The notes under the pieces were generated by a model, which ran no database searches, had not been told where the DNA came from, and worked only from the letters and a program-made list of their open reading frames with translations. Below, piece by piece: positions 21,955 to 32,922 of a stretch of 64,000 nucleotides of DNA. Position 1 is the stretch's first letter, and every line of letters starts with the position of its first letter. A program made the translations under genes and the position numbers. The stretch comes from Lamellibrachia satsuma. Its lineage: Eukaryota; Annelida; Polychaeta; Sabellida; Siboglinidae. Location: NCBI GenBank assembly GCA_033239005.1, contig BSQZ01000029.1, positions 5,734,501 through 5,798,500 of the forward strand. The letters are read 5' to 3'.

Positions 21955-22437
21955 CTAACAGGTTTTCACAGAATCTTCTATCAACATATTATCCTTACTG
22001 TCAGCCTTATCAGTCAATCCTTCAGAAATGTCCAGGAGCACTCTGAAGAACTCTCTAACACTTTCTCTACTACTCTGCACCCGATCGTATAATTCTCTCT
22101 TTAGCTGCGCATTACTGCGGTTTCCCCAAAAGCAGACACTAGTAACGTAAATATCTATACAGTCCTTCTCATCACTTGGGGCGTACCTTACTTCTTCCCG
22201 GGCCCGTCCCTCCAGGTGGGCGATCAAAAATGACAGTCCATCGGCCGAAAAGACGGATTGTAAGATGCTCCGTGCTTCCCGGATCCAGTAGTGAAGTTCA
22301 CTAGTTCGACCGCTGAACATCCTCAGTTTTCTAGTCGGAGGAGAGGTCACCGTGACGTTGACAGGCTGCTGCTGGTTGCGTTTTAGCGTTTCCACCATCT
22401 CCTCCAGCTGAGCAAACTTCTCTTCTGCCGACGTCAT
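21955..22437 (-). pseudogene. Gypsy gag, capsid-like N-terminal part
   Basis: Starts with an ATG at 22,437, 32 bp after the primer-binding site. Predicted order: coiled coil (EKFAQLEEMVETLKRNQQQ), the segment LRMFSGRTSELHYWIREA, and FLIAHLEGRAREEVRYAPSD. This F-G-----W----E / L-G-A---V pattern is typical of Ty3/Gypsy and PNMA-like capsid domains. The frame ends at 21,955 just after a predicted capsid C-terminal helix. Confidence 0.8.
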
Positions 22438-22468
22438 CCTTCCTCTGGAAGCTTACACTGTCAGATAT

Positions 22469-22484
22469 CCCACTTCTGACACCA
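22469..22484 (-). promoter_or_regulatory. tRNA primer-binding site of the Gypsy element
   Basis: Two bases inside the LTR the minus strand reads TGGTGTCAGAAGTGGG. A TGG start directly beside the LTR is the standard complement of a tRNA CCA end. Position and sequence fit a Gypsy-type primer-binding site. I have not assigned the tRNA. Confidence 0.75.
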
Positions 22485-22486
22485 CT

Positions 22487-22790
22487 TGTAACCACAACGA
22501 ACGACTGTTGGGTATTGACAGTGTTTAATGTGTGAAGCAAAAAAGCTTCCAGAGGAAATATAGCAACTGAAACAAAGAGTTGCATATCAACATCACTAAT
22601 ACTGTAACATTATCATTATAAAGTAAAAGGAAAACAGTTGTAATCACAATGCAAAAGCAATGACTTCTATCAATATAACAACATAAAGTAACGTGGCCAC
22701 AAATAAAAATCATTCGTCAACACCCATTTACATCAATGTGACTTTGAATACATGACGACATAAACTAGGTTCATATACTCCAATCTATAT

Positions 22791-22870
<80 letters not shown>

Positions 22871-23614
22871 CATAAGGACACGCAATCCTTTAACAGAGCC
22901 GTGTGATTACATTTGCTCGAAACCAGTGAGTGAAACCAGGTTGTACTTTGAGTAGCATATACATAGGCGACGACAGCATAGCGATACATTCATAAACGTC
23001 CAAACAAAGCATTGACAGTACATTGGTACATACCCGCAACAATGGCCGAGAACAGTAAGAGGTGAATGTATCACAAATGGAGTTTCTGCTCCCAGCGACT
23101 GTAATGAAACAACCAACGCGGCATTACAGCCTCTCTAATACATTATCACGTTTAGACAGTGCTTGATATATCAGTAACTGTAATTAACAATTAGTTGTAT
23201 ACAGTCTTTAAATGAATGGCAATATATAACGACAATACAAAGTTACCCAGTACTGTCACGCCCAGCACACCTATTGTCGCCACGCCCTTACCTGAACTGT
23301 AAAGTGGCCGCTTCCAAAACATTCAACTTAACATAAAGTTTCACAACTTCTTCTAATAATTTGTAAATAAAGTCTCACTATATAAGTATTATAAAAGTGA
23401 CTCACCAGTGATAAATTGTCAATATACATATACTGAGCCGGGAGAAGGTTGCTTGCATGTAACAACGTGTGTCGTTTTCTCCGGCCCAGGGCGAACTGCC
23501 CAGACTAATTTATAAAACTCGCTCAGGTTGTTAAACTGGGAGTGACTTTGGGCATTGCGCCCCCTAGTGACTAGCCTAACAAATATATAAACAGCTAAAT
23601 CCACCAGGGTTACA
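22487..23614 (-). repeat. 5' LTR of the Gypsy element
   Basis: The ends are TGTAACC and GGTTACA, a perfect 7-bp inverted repeat with the universal TG...CA. The inner end lies 2 bp from the primer-binding site, which fixes the boundary. Length 1,128 bp includes an (AT)n array at 22,793-22,867. No second LTR is present, so the target duplication cannot be checked. Confidence 0.78.
22793..22867. repeat. (AT)n microsatellite inside the LTR
   Basis: About 75 bp of AT repeat within the LTR limits. Confidence 0.96.
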
Positions 23615-25691
23615 TTTGCAGTCCTTCACATGTGCTATGTATCATACGCATAGCCACTTATTACTATATTATAGTTATTACTTAGGGCCTACAGTAAAAA
23701 AAAATAATGCTCCTACTGTCTGGCGCCAAATTTGTTAGCTACCACCGTAGTACCGGGTATAGTTAATATATTATGACGTCTTCCCCAAAACAAGAAGAAA
23801 CGGTTGTGCAAAGATCAATTTTCTAACAGTTATTTATTTTACCCATGGTATAATGCACGACATAAAAATAACATCAAGTTCAATAAAATTAAAATCTTTA
23901 GCGATCCATTGTGCAAGTGCAAATTTGATCACATGTTTTATTTTGACAGAGTATCCTACCGACTGGTTATGAGCACCATGTTACAGGGTTCACTTGATAT
24001 GCTGATGTACGAAGCGAGGTACTATGTAATATATTTCACTGTGTATGTGGGACAGCCACATGCCCTTATACGGCATTGAATAAACTAGAAGCGGTCACAT
24101 TTTTCTTGGTTTATTCTATATGGCTATTCTAAGCCTGACATCTAACTGTTTCGTTGTTTACCTTGCGATTGAGTTGTCTGTGTGACATAGAATAACCTAC
24201 GACTATAGCCTGTAGGGCTAAAAGCAAATTTCGGGTACTTGAATCCCATTTGTGCCATTTGGTTTCCATTGCAATAGATTAAAAATCATGATTAAAAGAG
24301 AACCTTTGTGTTTAAGAAACCTGGTGTGCTCCAATCATACAGTTGGGATTGAAAGCTTGTTATTACAACAAATTACCAACTTAGGTCAACATTTAGTAAA
24401 TGTTATAGAAAATGTGGTTACAACTACTCAAATAACATTGAATACACATATACTGTGTACTAGCAATAGTGTGTGAAACATTTTCCTATTAGACATATCG
24501 TTTTTAAGTCATAATGATTGATAAGTAAATAGTGATAAATAAAAAATCGATAGTATCTTGGCCATAATCGATTCTACTCGTTTTCGAGGGTTGGGTTTAT
24601 TTGACCTCTTATTGTAAATACACGTTGACGGCCCCACTGCAACATATTCATAGTACAGAGGGTGTGGGGTATGTTGTAGTTTTGATTTTTTTACACGCTG
24701 TGCATATTTTGGTCGAATACAGTGCATGCAGCATGGGTGTAGTGATAAGTTAATAAGTGATGTGTTTGTTATACGTAGATTGTTTGAATATGTTATCCAT
24801 GCGTAGTATAATTACCAATAAAGATGTTGCGTTGTAACGGGCATATCTTTGTATTATGTCATTGCTCAGCATCCCCTATAAAAAATTGTTGAGAAACCCC
24901 TATATGAAATTGTTCAGGCAACTCCTATATAACGTTGTAACGGGCCTATCTTTGCATTATGTCATTGTTATAGAAAATGTATTGCAATGCAACAAAATAT
25001 GTAGTAATGTAAAGTCTTATTTCCTTGTTTGTGTTGTATTTACAATGCAAAGTATAAGCTTATATGCATATAAAAACCGGCAACATAACTACCACATATA
25101 ATTAACTTTTACAAGTACTAATAGCTTCATCTGGCATCTGACCCAGATATCATCGTTTTTAGAACTTAATTGCAAAGATATAATTGCATATGTTTATAGC
25201 TTACATGTAAATGTCTAGTTGCACCCTATTTAAACTGGATCTAATATAAAACATTTATTTCCCTTGTCCTTCCGCCATCACCGAGAGCTCGTCTCCAACT
25301 TCCAAAACCAAGTTGGCAATCGTGGAGGACCTGTTGCCAGCTAAGTGGATGCGAAAATTTTCACTACGGTTATTTATTTTAAACAATTAATTATCACGCA
25401 CGCACACACACGCACATACCATACATACCATGCGCGAATCTCGTATCTAATGTTGGTTATTAGTCGCCCCAACAATGCCAAACAAACGATGTCTTTTCCA
25501 TAAAACTTGTTAGTAAACACATGCACGTGTTGGCACAAGCTGCCGTACCACACCACGTGTGAAGATTCTCAATAATGTATGCATCACGTGCTGCAATCCG
25601 ACCACGGCATTGGTTCACATCCGCCCATGGTGCTCAACCTACCTGCTAAAAAAACACGCTTCCCGGATAAATTCAACAAGAGATAAAAGGG
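23615..25691. other. No recognisable gene
   Basis: AT-rich DNA. A short direct duplication (TTGTAACGGGCATATCTTTG-like) occurs at 24,833 and 24,935. The longest frames (91 codons at 23,804, 81 codons at 24,856) show no family resemblance. Confidence 0.5.
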
Positions 25692-26045
25692 AGTTTGTTT
25701 ACAGGTCGTGAATTAAACTGGTGTACCAAACTATCGTTTATACTGTTAAATATATATTAGATAAAGTGATATATTTACATAAATTACAAACATAAGGTAA
25801 TATATCACATAGTTGTAAGAAACGTTTTGGTAAAAAGGAATTAACAGCAGGATTAAACGTCAGTTGGTATACACTGACTTCGTTGTTTTTTTTACATAGT
25901 GTTCTCCATATTCGCTAGGTGGCAGGCTTTTTCTTTGCTCGTGCGACCTTAGTAAAACAGACATCGTTAGCAAGTATATTAGCCTAAAGTGTTCTTTTGA
26001 ATACAAAAACAGCCTTATTCGATCAAATGAAGACTACATTTTTTG

Positions 26046-26526
26046 ATGGCGCCGTGTAAACGGATTTCGTCAAGTCCTGGGCTGACGTTCAGATGGATAG
26101 TTTTAGTTTTGAGTGTAGGGGATGTAGGAAAATTAAGGAACTTGAGGTGGAGTTGGAACAGCTGAGGCTGCTCGTTGTGACAATGGTGGGAAGGGAGCAG
26201 GTGGGTTGTGCCAGTGGTTCCGGTGGGGGGACAGTAGATGATAAAGTGGGGGAAGACGACGAGAGATATGCTAGGGAGAGCTCACCTCAGCTTGGGAAGA
26301 GGCTGAGAGGAGGTAGGGAGACAGGACGTAAGGACACGGGACGTATGGAGACAGGACGAAAGGAGACGGGAAGGAAAGAAATGGGAGGGAAGACAAATGG
26401 ATCGAAGGAAAGGGGACGGGGGGAGATATTTAAAGCGATGGGAGTGAGGGAGACGGGAGGGAAGGTATGAGGAGGGGAGGCGATGGGAAAGCAAGCAGGA
26501 GAAGGGAGGGAAAGGTGACATGTTGA

Positions 26527-26557
<31 letters not shown>

Positions 26558-26861
26558 CTGATAACAAGCTGCCAAGTGACAAGGCTGCAGGACAGAATGG
26601 GATCCATCTAAAGAGCTATTCCGAGGCAGTGATAGAGGGATGAGAAAGAGAGCGAGGGTGTTTGTGGGGGACTCAATAGTCAGGAAGACCGACATAGTCT
26701 TAAACAAGGGAGATGACGTGGTGGTTTGTTTGCCTGGGGCCAAAATAGAAGCGATAACTGAGAGGGTAGAAAACATCGAGGGTTCGGGCAAGATTGGATC
26801 TGTTTTAGTACACGTAGGGACAAATAACATAGAGAGGGAGGGCACAATGGTTAGGAAATAA
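26046..26861 (+). pseudogene. CR1 copy C ORF1
   Basis: The ATG at 26,046 matches copy A, but about 85 bp carrying the first zinc-finger Cys pair is deleted. FECRGCRKIKELEVELEQLRL remains in another frame from 26,093. The linker is a pentapeptide repeat (RKDTGRMETGRKETGRKEMG) from a 15-bp tandem repeat, followed by a GA run at 26,529-26,556. The esterase keeps VFVGDSIVRKTD and LVHVGTNNIEREGT, the intact nucleophile and GTN blocks lost in copy A. Frameshifts break it after 26,861. Confidence 0.85.
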
Positions 26862-26956
26862 AGGAAGTTGGTCAGACGCGGGTTGAGCAGGTAATACTTT
26901 CAGGGATTTTACCAGTAATAGGAAGGAGGGGTCACATATATCGAAATTGCCGGGGG

Positions 26957-27440
26957 ATGGCAATTAATATGCTAGTACAGAAGCTATGTAAGGAGACTAG
27001 TACAGATAAACCAATAACAATATGTCCGAAAAACATGTCTGAAGCAGGTTATAGATGCGTGTGTTTAAATGCTAGGAGTACAGTAAATAAGAAAAATGAA
27101 TTAAACAGAATATTAGAATTAGAAGATATTGACCCTCACATAATTGACATTACTGAATCATGGGCTAACACAGACAAAACAGTTGCTGAATTAGGATTGA
27201 CAGGATACGTAATGTTTAGGACAGATCGAATAGGAAGAAGTGGAGGGGGAGTTATTTTATATGTTAAATAATATATTCAGGCTGACGAAATAAAATTAGA
27301 AAGGGAAGCAGATTAAGATGAAGCTGATTGGTGCAAAATAGTTTCAGGAAATTTAAAATTAACTATTCGATTAGTTTACCGAAGTCCAAAAATGTATCAC
27401 AATGGGAGATTTTAACCATGGACACATACAATGGAAATCT
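26957..27440 (+). pseudogene. CR1 copy C endonuclease
   Basis: Reads CVCLNARSTVNKKNELNRIL, IIDITESWANTDKTVAELG, then RSGGGVILYVK and a stop, with MGDFNHGHIQW near 27,400. Two stops and a deletion near 27,390 inactivate it. The intact GDFNHG here is the reference that exposes the inverted segment in copy A. Confidence 0.87.
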
Positions 27441-27538
27441 CTATAGAGTACAGGGGGTGAGGACCAACAATTTCTATTTTTAATTCAGGATAGCTTCCTT
27501 ACTCAGCACGTGCTAGAACCAACCAGCGGAGAAAATGC

Positions 27539-27585
<47 letters not shown>
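27539..27585. repeat. (AT)n microsatellite inside CR1 copy C
   Basis: 47-bp AT run that replaces the stretch reading TATTAGTTATAGTTTTG in copy A. Confidence 0.95.
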
Positions 27586-27589
<4 letters not shown>

Positions 27590-28384
27590 CATCACAAAAA
27601 TAATTAGTGGGCAATGTAACAATACATGAACCATTGGGTAACACTGACCACAATCAAATACATTTTGACATCAATGTAAAATCAGAAAGTACAAATAAAA
27701 AACGTATAGGATAAACTTCCATAACGGTAACTATAGAGATATGAGAAAATACTTAGCAAATCTAGATTGGAATAACATGCTGATGAATAAGACCGCAATT
27801 GAATGTTGGAATATTCTAAAATATAAAATTGAGAGTATCGTCGATAAATTTGTTCCCTTGAAAAAAAACAAGGAAAACGGTCTAGAAAGAAACACTTGGT
27901 CAAAAGAAGCTATTAGAAAACTAGTGTTTAAGCAAACTATGTGAAGGGTTTATATAGGCGTACCAGAAAGGATGAAGACTATGCAAATTACAAAGAAGCA
28001 CTTAACCTAGTTACAACTGAAATTAGAAAATCTAAAAGAACCTTTGGCAGGTAATATAAAAAATTACAGCAATGCTTTTGTAAGGAGTAAACAGAAAGTT
28101 CGAGATAAGGTCTGACCACTGGAAAACAGCAGCGTGAATATGCTTTAAAAAAAATTACAAATATCTCAGGAGGGCGGGTTACACATAAATGAAACAGCGT
28201 TGAACTCTCGATAAGCCAATGGCTTCCTCGTGCACTTGCAATCTGGACATTTGTCTTGGATGGTAATCTTGTTAAATCTTATTAAATATTGTATATACTA
28301 TCAGTTTACGATGGAGACTGATGGACTTGATGTATTAATGAAGTATCTACTAAATAGTTATGAAGAATTCATGCACACATCTGA

Positions 28385-28864
28385 CCCTTCAGTGCAATCA
28401 GTGTGTCACCTGCACTGGCACCAATGGGTCGTCAACTAGCCACTCGATTGCCTGTCGGCAGACAACAATTGTCATCACGCCGCCACGGAGATGTGGACAT
28501 CCGCAATTCTGATCGACATGACAAAACGGCATATAAGCGATACTACGACCGAAGTCAAGGCGTAAGCAAACTACCGCTGTTACAAAACGGCGAGCCAGTG
28601 CTCATGAAACTCGATGGGGAGAAACAGTGGCCGACACCGAGCACTGTGGTCAAAAGTGACCCGAGGAACCAGACATATGATGTGGAAACTGGTGCAGTAC
28701 ATGTCCACGGCGTGCCGCACGTCGTTTCGCCAGTGCCCATCAACGAGCCTGACGATATCGGCGATGTGGTCGTGCCGCCCGTGGACGTCTCCGCTGGACC
28801 GAGTACGCCTCTGGTGTATACCAGAAGTGGGCGAACAATCCGTCGGCCAGTAAAATTTGAATGA
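28385..28864 (+). pseudogene. Gypsy integrase C-terminal domain
   Basis: From a stop near 28,385 the frame reads ISVSPALAPMGRQLATRLPV, then YKRYYDRSQGVSKLPLLQNG, EPVLMKLDGEKQWPTPSTVV and TYDVETGAVHVHGV, ending in an Arg-rich RRPVKFE. The Y-D----V--L--LQ-G--V-----G--W--P-TVV pattern is the Gypsy integrase C-terminal barrel. The catalytic DDE core is absent. It starts right after the 3' end of CR1 copy C and is followed by a possible polypurine tract and LTR. Confidence 0.85.
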
Positions 28865-28894
28865 CTTTAATTTGTTTCGTTGGAACGGGGTAGA

Positions 28895-29072
28895 TGTCAT
28901 AATATGGTGCTTTATACTGGAAAGTATTTCGAATGACACTACCCCGTGGGCTACTGTGCTGGTTGACAGGAGAACCATGCTACAAACGTGAGCTGCGTTT
29001 TGTATTCACCGTCCTACCTTATATTTTGATATTATGATTAAAATCAATTGTTAAAAGTACAAGAGCGTTACA
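28895..29072 (+). repeat. Possible short 3' LTR of the Gypsy fragment
   Basis: A purine-rich GGAACGGGGTAGA precedes TGTCATAATATGG, as expected for polypurine tract and LTR start. A matching end GCGTTACA would close it at 29,072, only 178 bp. No second copy exists in the window, so this is tentative. It is not the same LTR as at 22,487-23,614. Confidence 0.3.
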
Positions 29073-29400
29073 CTTTCTAAAACAGGGATAATCAACATCA
29101 GTAGATAATTAGTTTTCCAACGATACCAACAATGATAACATCCCGTTGATCTGTTAATCAAATGGAAACAAATAAATTTCCGATATCTTGATTAGCTAAA
29201 GTAAACAATATAATTATATACAACAAAAGAAACATAAATATAATATATTGTGCTAATTAATAACTGCATCAATACTGGTTCGAGAGGATAGTTATAAAAG
29301 TTAGACCAGTTTAACAATGCAATATATATTATGTTATAAACTAACTCAAGCGAATGTTTCCTAATATATCAATTGCATCTTTGCGACATGTCCTGGTGCA

Positions 29401-29619
29401 TCAAGGGAATTGTTTCCCGTTCCGTGCCTTGTCTTTCAGCTGCCCCGAGGCAACCTGGTGGATGACGTCCCAGGAATATTGTATACAGGAAGACTCGGTG
29501 TTCTTCGAGCAGACAGCGAACCGCAGAAAGTAGTCGCCTTTGTTGTAGGACGCCATCAAATACACCCGGCCGTCTTTGGTGAGGTTTGACAGAAGTAACG
29601 CGTTGAGTTCATTAGAACA
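29401..29619 (-). CDS. Terminal exon of an aromatic-L-amino-acid decarboxylase family gene, probably non-functional
   Basis: Group II PLP-dependent decarboxylases (DDC, tyrosine and histidine decarboxylases) make biogenic amines in the cytosol. This 72-codon segment reads CSNELNALLLSNLTKDGRV, then YLMASYNKGDYFLRFAVCSK, NTESSCIQYSWDVIHQVA and a short tail to a TGA. FLRFAVCS-NTES--IQYSW-VI is the conserved C-terminal domain of the family. Homology starts after a TTCTTGTTCTTATTTACAA tract that looks like a 3' splice site except that AG is AA. The PLP-lysine domain is not in the window on this strand. It may be an exon of a gene extending elsewhere, an assembly error or a pseudogene fragment. Confidence 0.6.
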   Translation of the reverse strand, partial: CSNELNALLLSNLTKDGRVYLMASYNKGDYFLRFAVCSKNTESSCIQYSWDVIHQVASGQLKDKARNGKQFP

Positions 29620-29958
29620 TTGTAAATAAGAACAAGAACCATTAGGGTAGGTTAGGGCAAGGAGACTGCATTTGGGTGAGCCTTTTGCCCCAACATGGTT
29701 CAATCAATTTATTGTTGTGATCAGGTAGTGGAAATTGTTTTTACATCGATAAAAACTGTTTGTCTTCAAATGTATTATCTATCATTTCGTTGAGATATAA
29801 CGTGACATTTCATGTAAACTGTATTGCATAAATCCATATGTGCACAGTACGCTTTACGTGTTATTGTATTTTAGCAAAGTTCCGCAATGAAGACACTACA
29901 TCCATTTAGATTTTATTGTTTCCTAATAAACTAGCATTCATTACACACACACACACAG

Positions 29959-30189
29959 GTTGAACTCGGTCGTGTGTCAGAAAATTGGAAGGAGGAGCTA
30001 AAGGGGAAGGCTCTTGCAGCTAGACGAGGGACACAGGAAGGTCCCAAGGACGCAGTAAAGAAGCCAAAGAAAAGAGGCATCAGAACCAACAGGATGGCCG
30101 TGTGTCATGAACAATATCTAGGGAGTGTGGGTACAGTGTTAGTTGCACAACGAGTGCATATTAGGAGTACTTTATTTTACCTATGCTAA
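29959..30189 (+). other. Unassigned Lys/Arg-rich open frame
   Basis: Directly after an (AC)n tract ending in CAG, a possible splice acceptor, one frame reads VELGRVSENWKEELKGKALA and continues with a basic segment KDAVKKPKKRGIRTNR to a stop at 30,187. I recognise no family. It could be an exon, a transposon piece or chance. Confidence 0.2.
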
Positions 30190-30503
30190 TATAACCATTC
30201 CGATAGTGACTTTACAATGCATGTCTGTTGCTAGTTTTACATTAAACATTTGGGGCAAAACGCCACATGGAAAATATATAAAATTTACGATTACATGCTG
30301 TCAGTAATCCTCACTTTACAAGCTATAACCACAAGACAATCGCTTGGCTGCATAGGTACCTCAAAATAATAAGTGTTTTAATAACTATTACTTTTCCCTT
30401 GGGAGGGACTCCTTACCAAACTCTACAGTTTACATAACTGTTATCAATCGACTTTCATGCTCCTCTCTGGTCTGGCCTCTCAGCTGAACAAAACATTATA
30501 TTT

Positions 30504-30997
<494 letters not shown>

Positions 30998-31001
<4 letters not shown>

Positions 31002-31140
31002 TGTTTCCACCTTGCTTTGCTGTTTCTCACCATTTCGCCATAACTTTATTTATTTTCTGACACTGTCTCCGTCTTGCTTTGCTGTTTCTCATCATTTCAG
31101 CATATATTTATTTATTTTATAACACTGTCTCCAGCCTGCT
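30998..31140 (+). repeat. ~66-bp tandem repeat
   Basis: Two units plus a start of a third: CACTGTYTCCRYCTTGCTTTG, then CTGTTTCTCAYCATTTC and a TTTATTTATTTT run. The third unit start merges into the palindrome at 31,116-31,157. Confidence 0.82.
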
Positions 31141-31157
31141 GGAGACAGTGTTATAAA
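31116..31157. repeat. Perfect 20-bp-arm palindrome
   Basis: The arms TTTATAACACTGTCTCCAGC and its exact reverse complement are separated by the two bases CT. It would form a 20-bp hairpin or cruciform. The left arm is part of the 66-bp tandem repeat; the right arm is an inverted copy of it. Confidence 0.93.
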
Positions 31158-31195
31158 GTGGTCGTTTGGTTCTTTAGGTTGATGATTAGCTCTTT

Positions 31196-31264
31196 CGTTC
31201 GTTCGTTCGTTCGTTCGTTTGCTATTTTGCTCGTCCGCTCTTTCGTTGGTTCGTTGGTTCGTTC
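31196..31264. repeat. (TTCG)n-like tetranucleotide repeat
   Basis: GTTCGTTCG units, perfect at first and then mixed with GCTC and TTGG variants. Confidence 0.9.
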
Positions 31265-32574
31265 GTTTGTGTGGAAAACACTGTTCCTCTGTATAATGTT
31301 AAAAAAAATAGAGACAGTATGTGTGCCATGCGTGTACAAAATGATGTCATCGGTGATCTTTGTTGTTAGTTATCGCCAGACAAATATCATCTGCAGTTTT
31401 TTCAGAAGCGCATCAGCTGCTTCAGTGATTCGTACACATTATAATGATAGCAGTGTGACTTTAACTTTGATGCTCGGACAATGCAAGACCGAAGACTAAG
31501 CACCATTCTTGAGACATAACCACTTGCACTACAAATATAATTTAAACTAAAATAACTAAGATATGTTACCTTACTCTGTGTTTTGTCTATGTTACACATG
31601 CATCAGCTGATGAAAGACACCTGGACACGTTTCACTAGTTGTCGATCACTTGAAACCATCTTTGATGACGCCGCTGTTTGACAAAGAGGTTTGTTTCCAA
31701 TTTAAGTTTTCAGTAACAAAGGTCGTGGAGAGAGAGAATATGACGTTGTCGTCGTGTAAGCAGTGTGAAAGTGTAAAACTGGTTAGGCAATGTATACTGC
31801 TTATGATGCATTTGCTTTCTGCAAAGAGCCGGTGAACCTCGTCTTGGTACTAATCAGGCGCATTTTAGCAGCCATTCGCTATGATGAATTGTCAGAGAAA
31901 CATATTTACTCTGTCGAGCATGGCTACAGAGAGCAATCGAATGTATAATGGCGATATCGTACTGATCAGCTCATAGGAATCTCAGTGAAACGGTAACATG
32001 ACATGTTAGCCATGACAAGCTATGTGTAATCATATCAATTGGTAATAACGTCTTGGATTCAGCCGTGTCTACGTTTTTATTGTCTCAAACAAATTGGTAA
32101 ATTCAGCAACAACGATCGTGTGAAGACATTCACAGTGAACAGCCTGTTCACTACTATATATCCCACCGGATGCAGCATTGGCGTAAGTGGGATCCGAAAC
32201 AGAGATTCGGGTGGTAATTACCCATGAAACACCTCATTATTCTCATATCCTGGCAGACTCCTCCTCTGAAGATGCAATCGTAATCTGTCGGAGAATCAAT
32301 AAAACACAAGAAAACCTTACGCAACATGCAATTTCCTATTCCTATTCGTTATATGTTTATTACAATATAGTTATTATATAAATATAGGAACACAACATAT
32401 GAAAATAATTATTATCAAGTAATTATTATGTGTTAGTTTATGGGCTTGTGTTGATATATCGTAATGTAGTTGGGTATTCATTCGTGGGCCAATGTACTCA
32501 ATCTTTTGTCTAAATTACACTCGTTAAAAACTATCCAACACAGCGTTTACTGCTGACGTAGAGTCGAGGCTTAC

Positions 32575-32696
32575 CCCATAATGCGTGCGCGCCACTGATG
32601 GCGACCAGCAGCATTACCAACGCAGACACCACAAATGACGTCTTCATGTTTTCGTAGGTTTGTTTCCTGGAAAGCTGAACGAGTTGGCTTCTTTTT
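32575..32696 (-). CDS. Candidate first coding exon with signal peptide
   Basis: The minus strand has an acceptor-like TTTAATTTTTCAG, 49 bp of leader, then an ATG at 32,647 with A at -3 (AAC ATG). The 24 codons read MKTSFVVSALVMLLVAISG then AHALW, a textbook signal peptide: Lys, a hydrophobic core, and an A-H-A cleavage site. The exon would end at 32,575 before GTAAGC, leaving phase 1, common for introns after signal peptides. Without splicing the frame stops 14 codons later. I found no continuation exon nearby, so the secreted product is unknown and this could be a gene start or a relic. Confidence 0.5.
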
Positions 32697-32922
32697 CTGA
32701 AAAATTAAATCCACTATAAGATAAATTTAATAACTTTCAGCAAAGTTGTAGCTAACATCAAAAGAAAACAATTGCATTGTAGGAGAAACAACTCCTCTGC
32801 TACCGGTAGTCATGTGTGAAGGAGAACCCTTGAAAAGACACATCATAACCTTCGAATATTCCACCAACGGTGTCTGCGCTCCCTGAGTAAAGTCAGTTGA
32901 CATACAAAGTTCGAATATGTAT

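Larger units (their letters stand above)
21051..23614 (-). mobile_element. Gypsy-type LTR retrotransposon, 5' LTR to protease only
   Basis: Reading leftwards: LTR 23,614-22,487, primer-binding site, gag, a nucleocapsid region and an aspartic protease. The element breaks off within the protease end at about 21,051, next to CR1 copy B. RT, RNase H, integrase and the 3' LTR are absent. Gag and protease style and PBS position fit a Ty3/Gypsy element of invertebrates. It is inactive. Confidence 0.88.
25692..28296 (+). mobile_element. CR1 LINE copy C, both ends present, RT deleted
   Basis: Begins with the CR1 5' UTR (GGTCGTGAATTAAACTGGTG), then ORF1, endonuclease and linker. Near 28,155 it jumps from the linker to the last codons (TSQEGGLHINE-like frame, equivalent to the YLRRAGY tail) and the 3' UTR with AATCTTGTTA repeats ending about 28,296. 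The reverse transcriptase is entirely missing. An (AT)n array interrupts the region after the endonuclease. Confidence 0.9.

Noticed and set aside
26282..26845. 187-codon minus-strand ORF rich in Ser/Pro/Leu
   Set aside because: Antisense of CR1 copy C ORF1; the Ser/Pro richness is the complement of the GA-rich basic linker.
32187..32381. Short ORF near a splice-like site as partner of the signal-peptide exon
   Set aside because: It is on the opposite strand and not protein-like; no phase-1 continuation could be shown.
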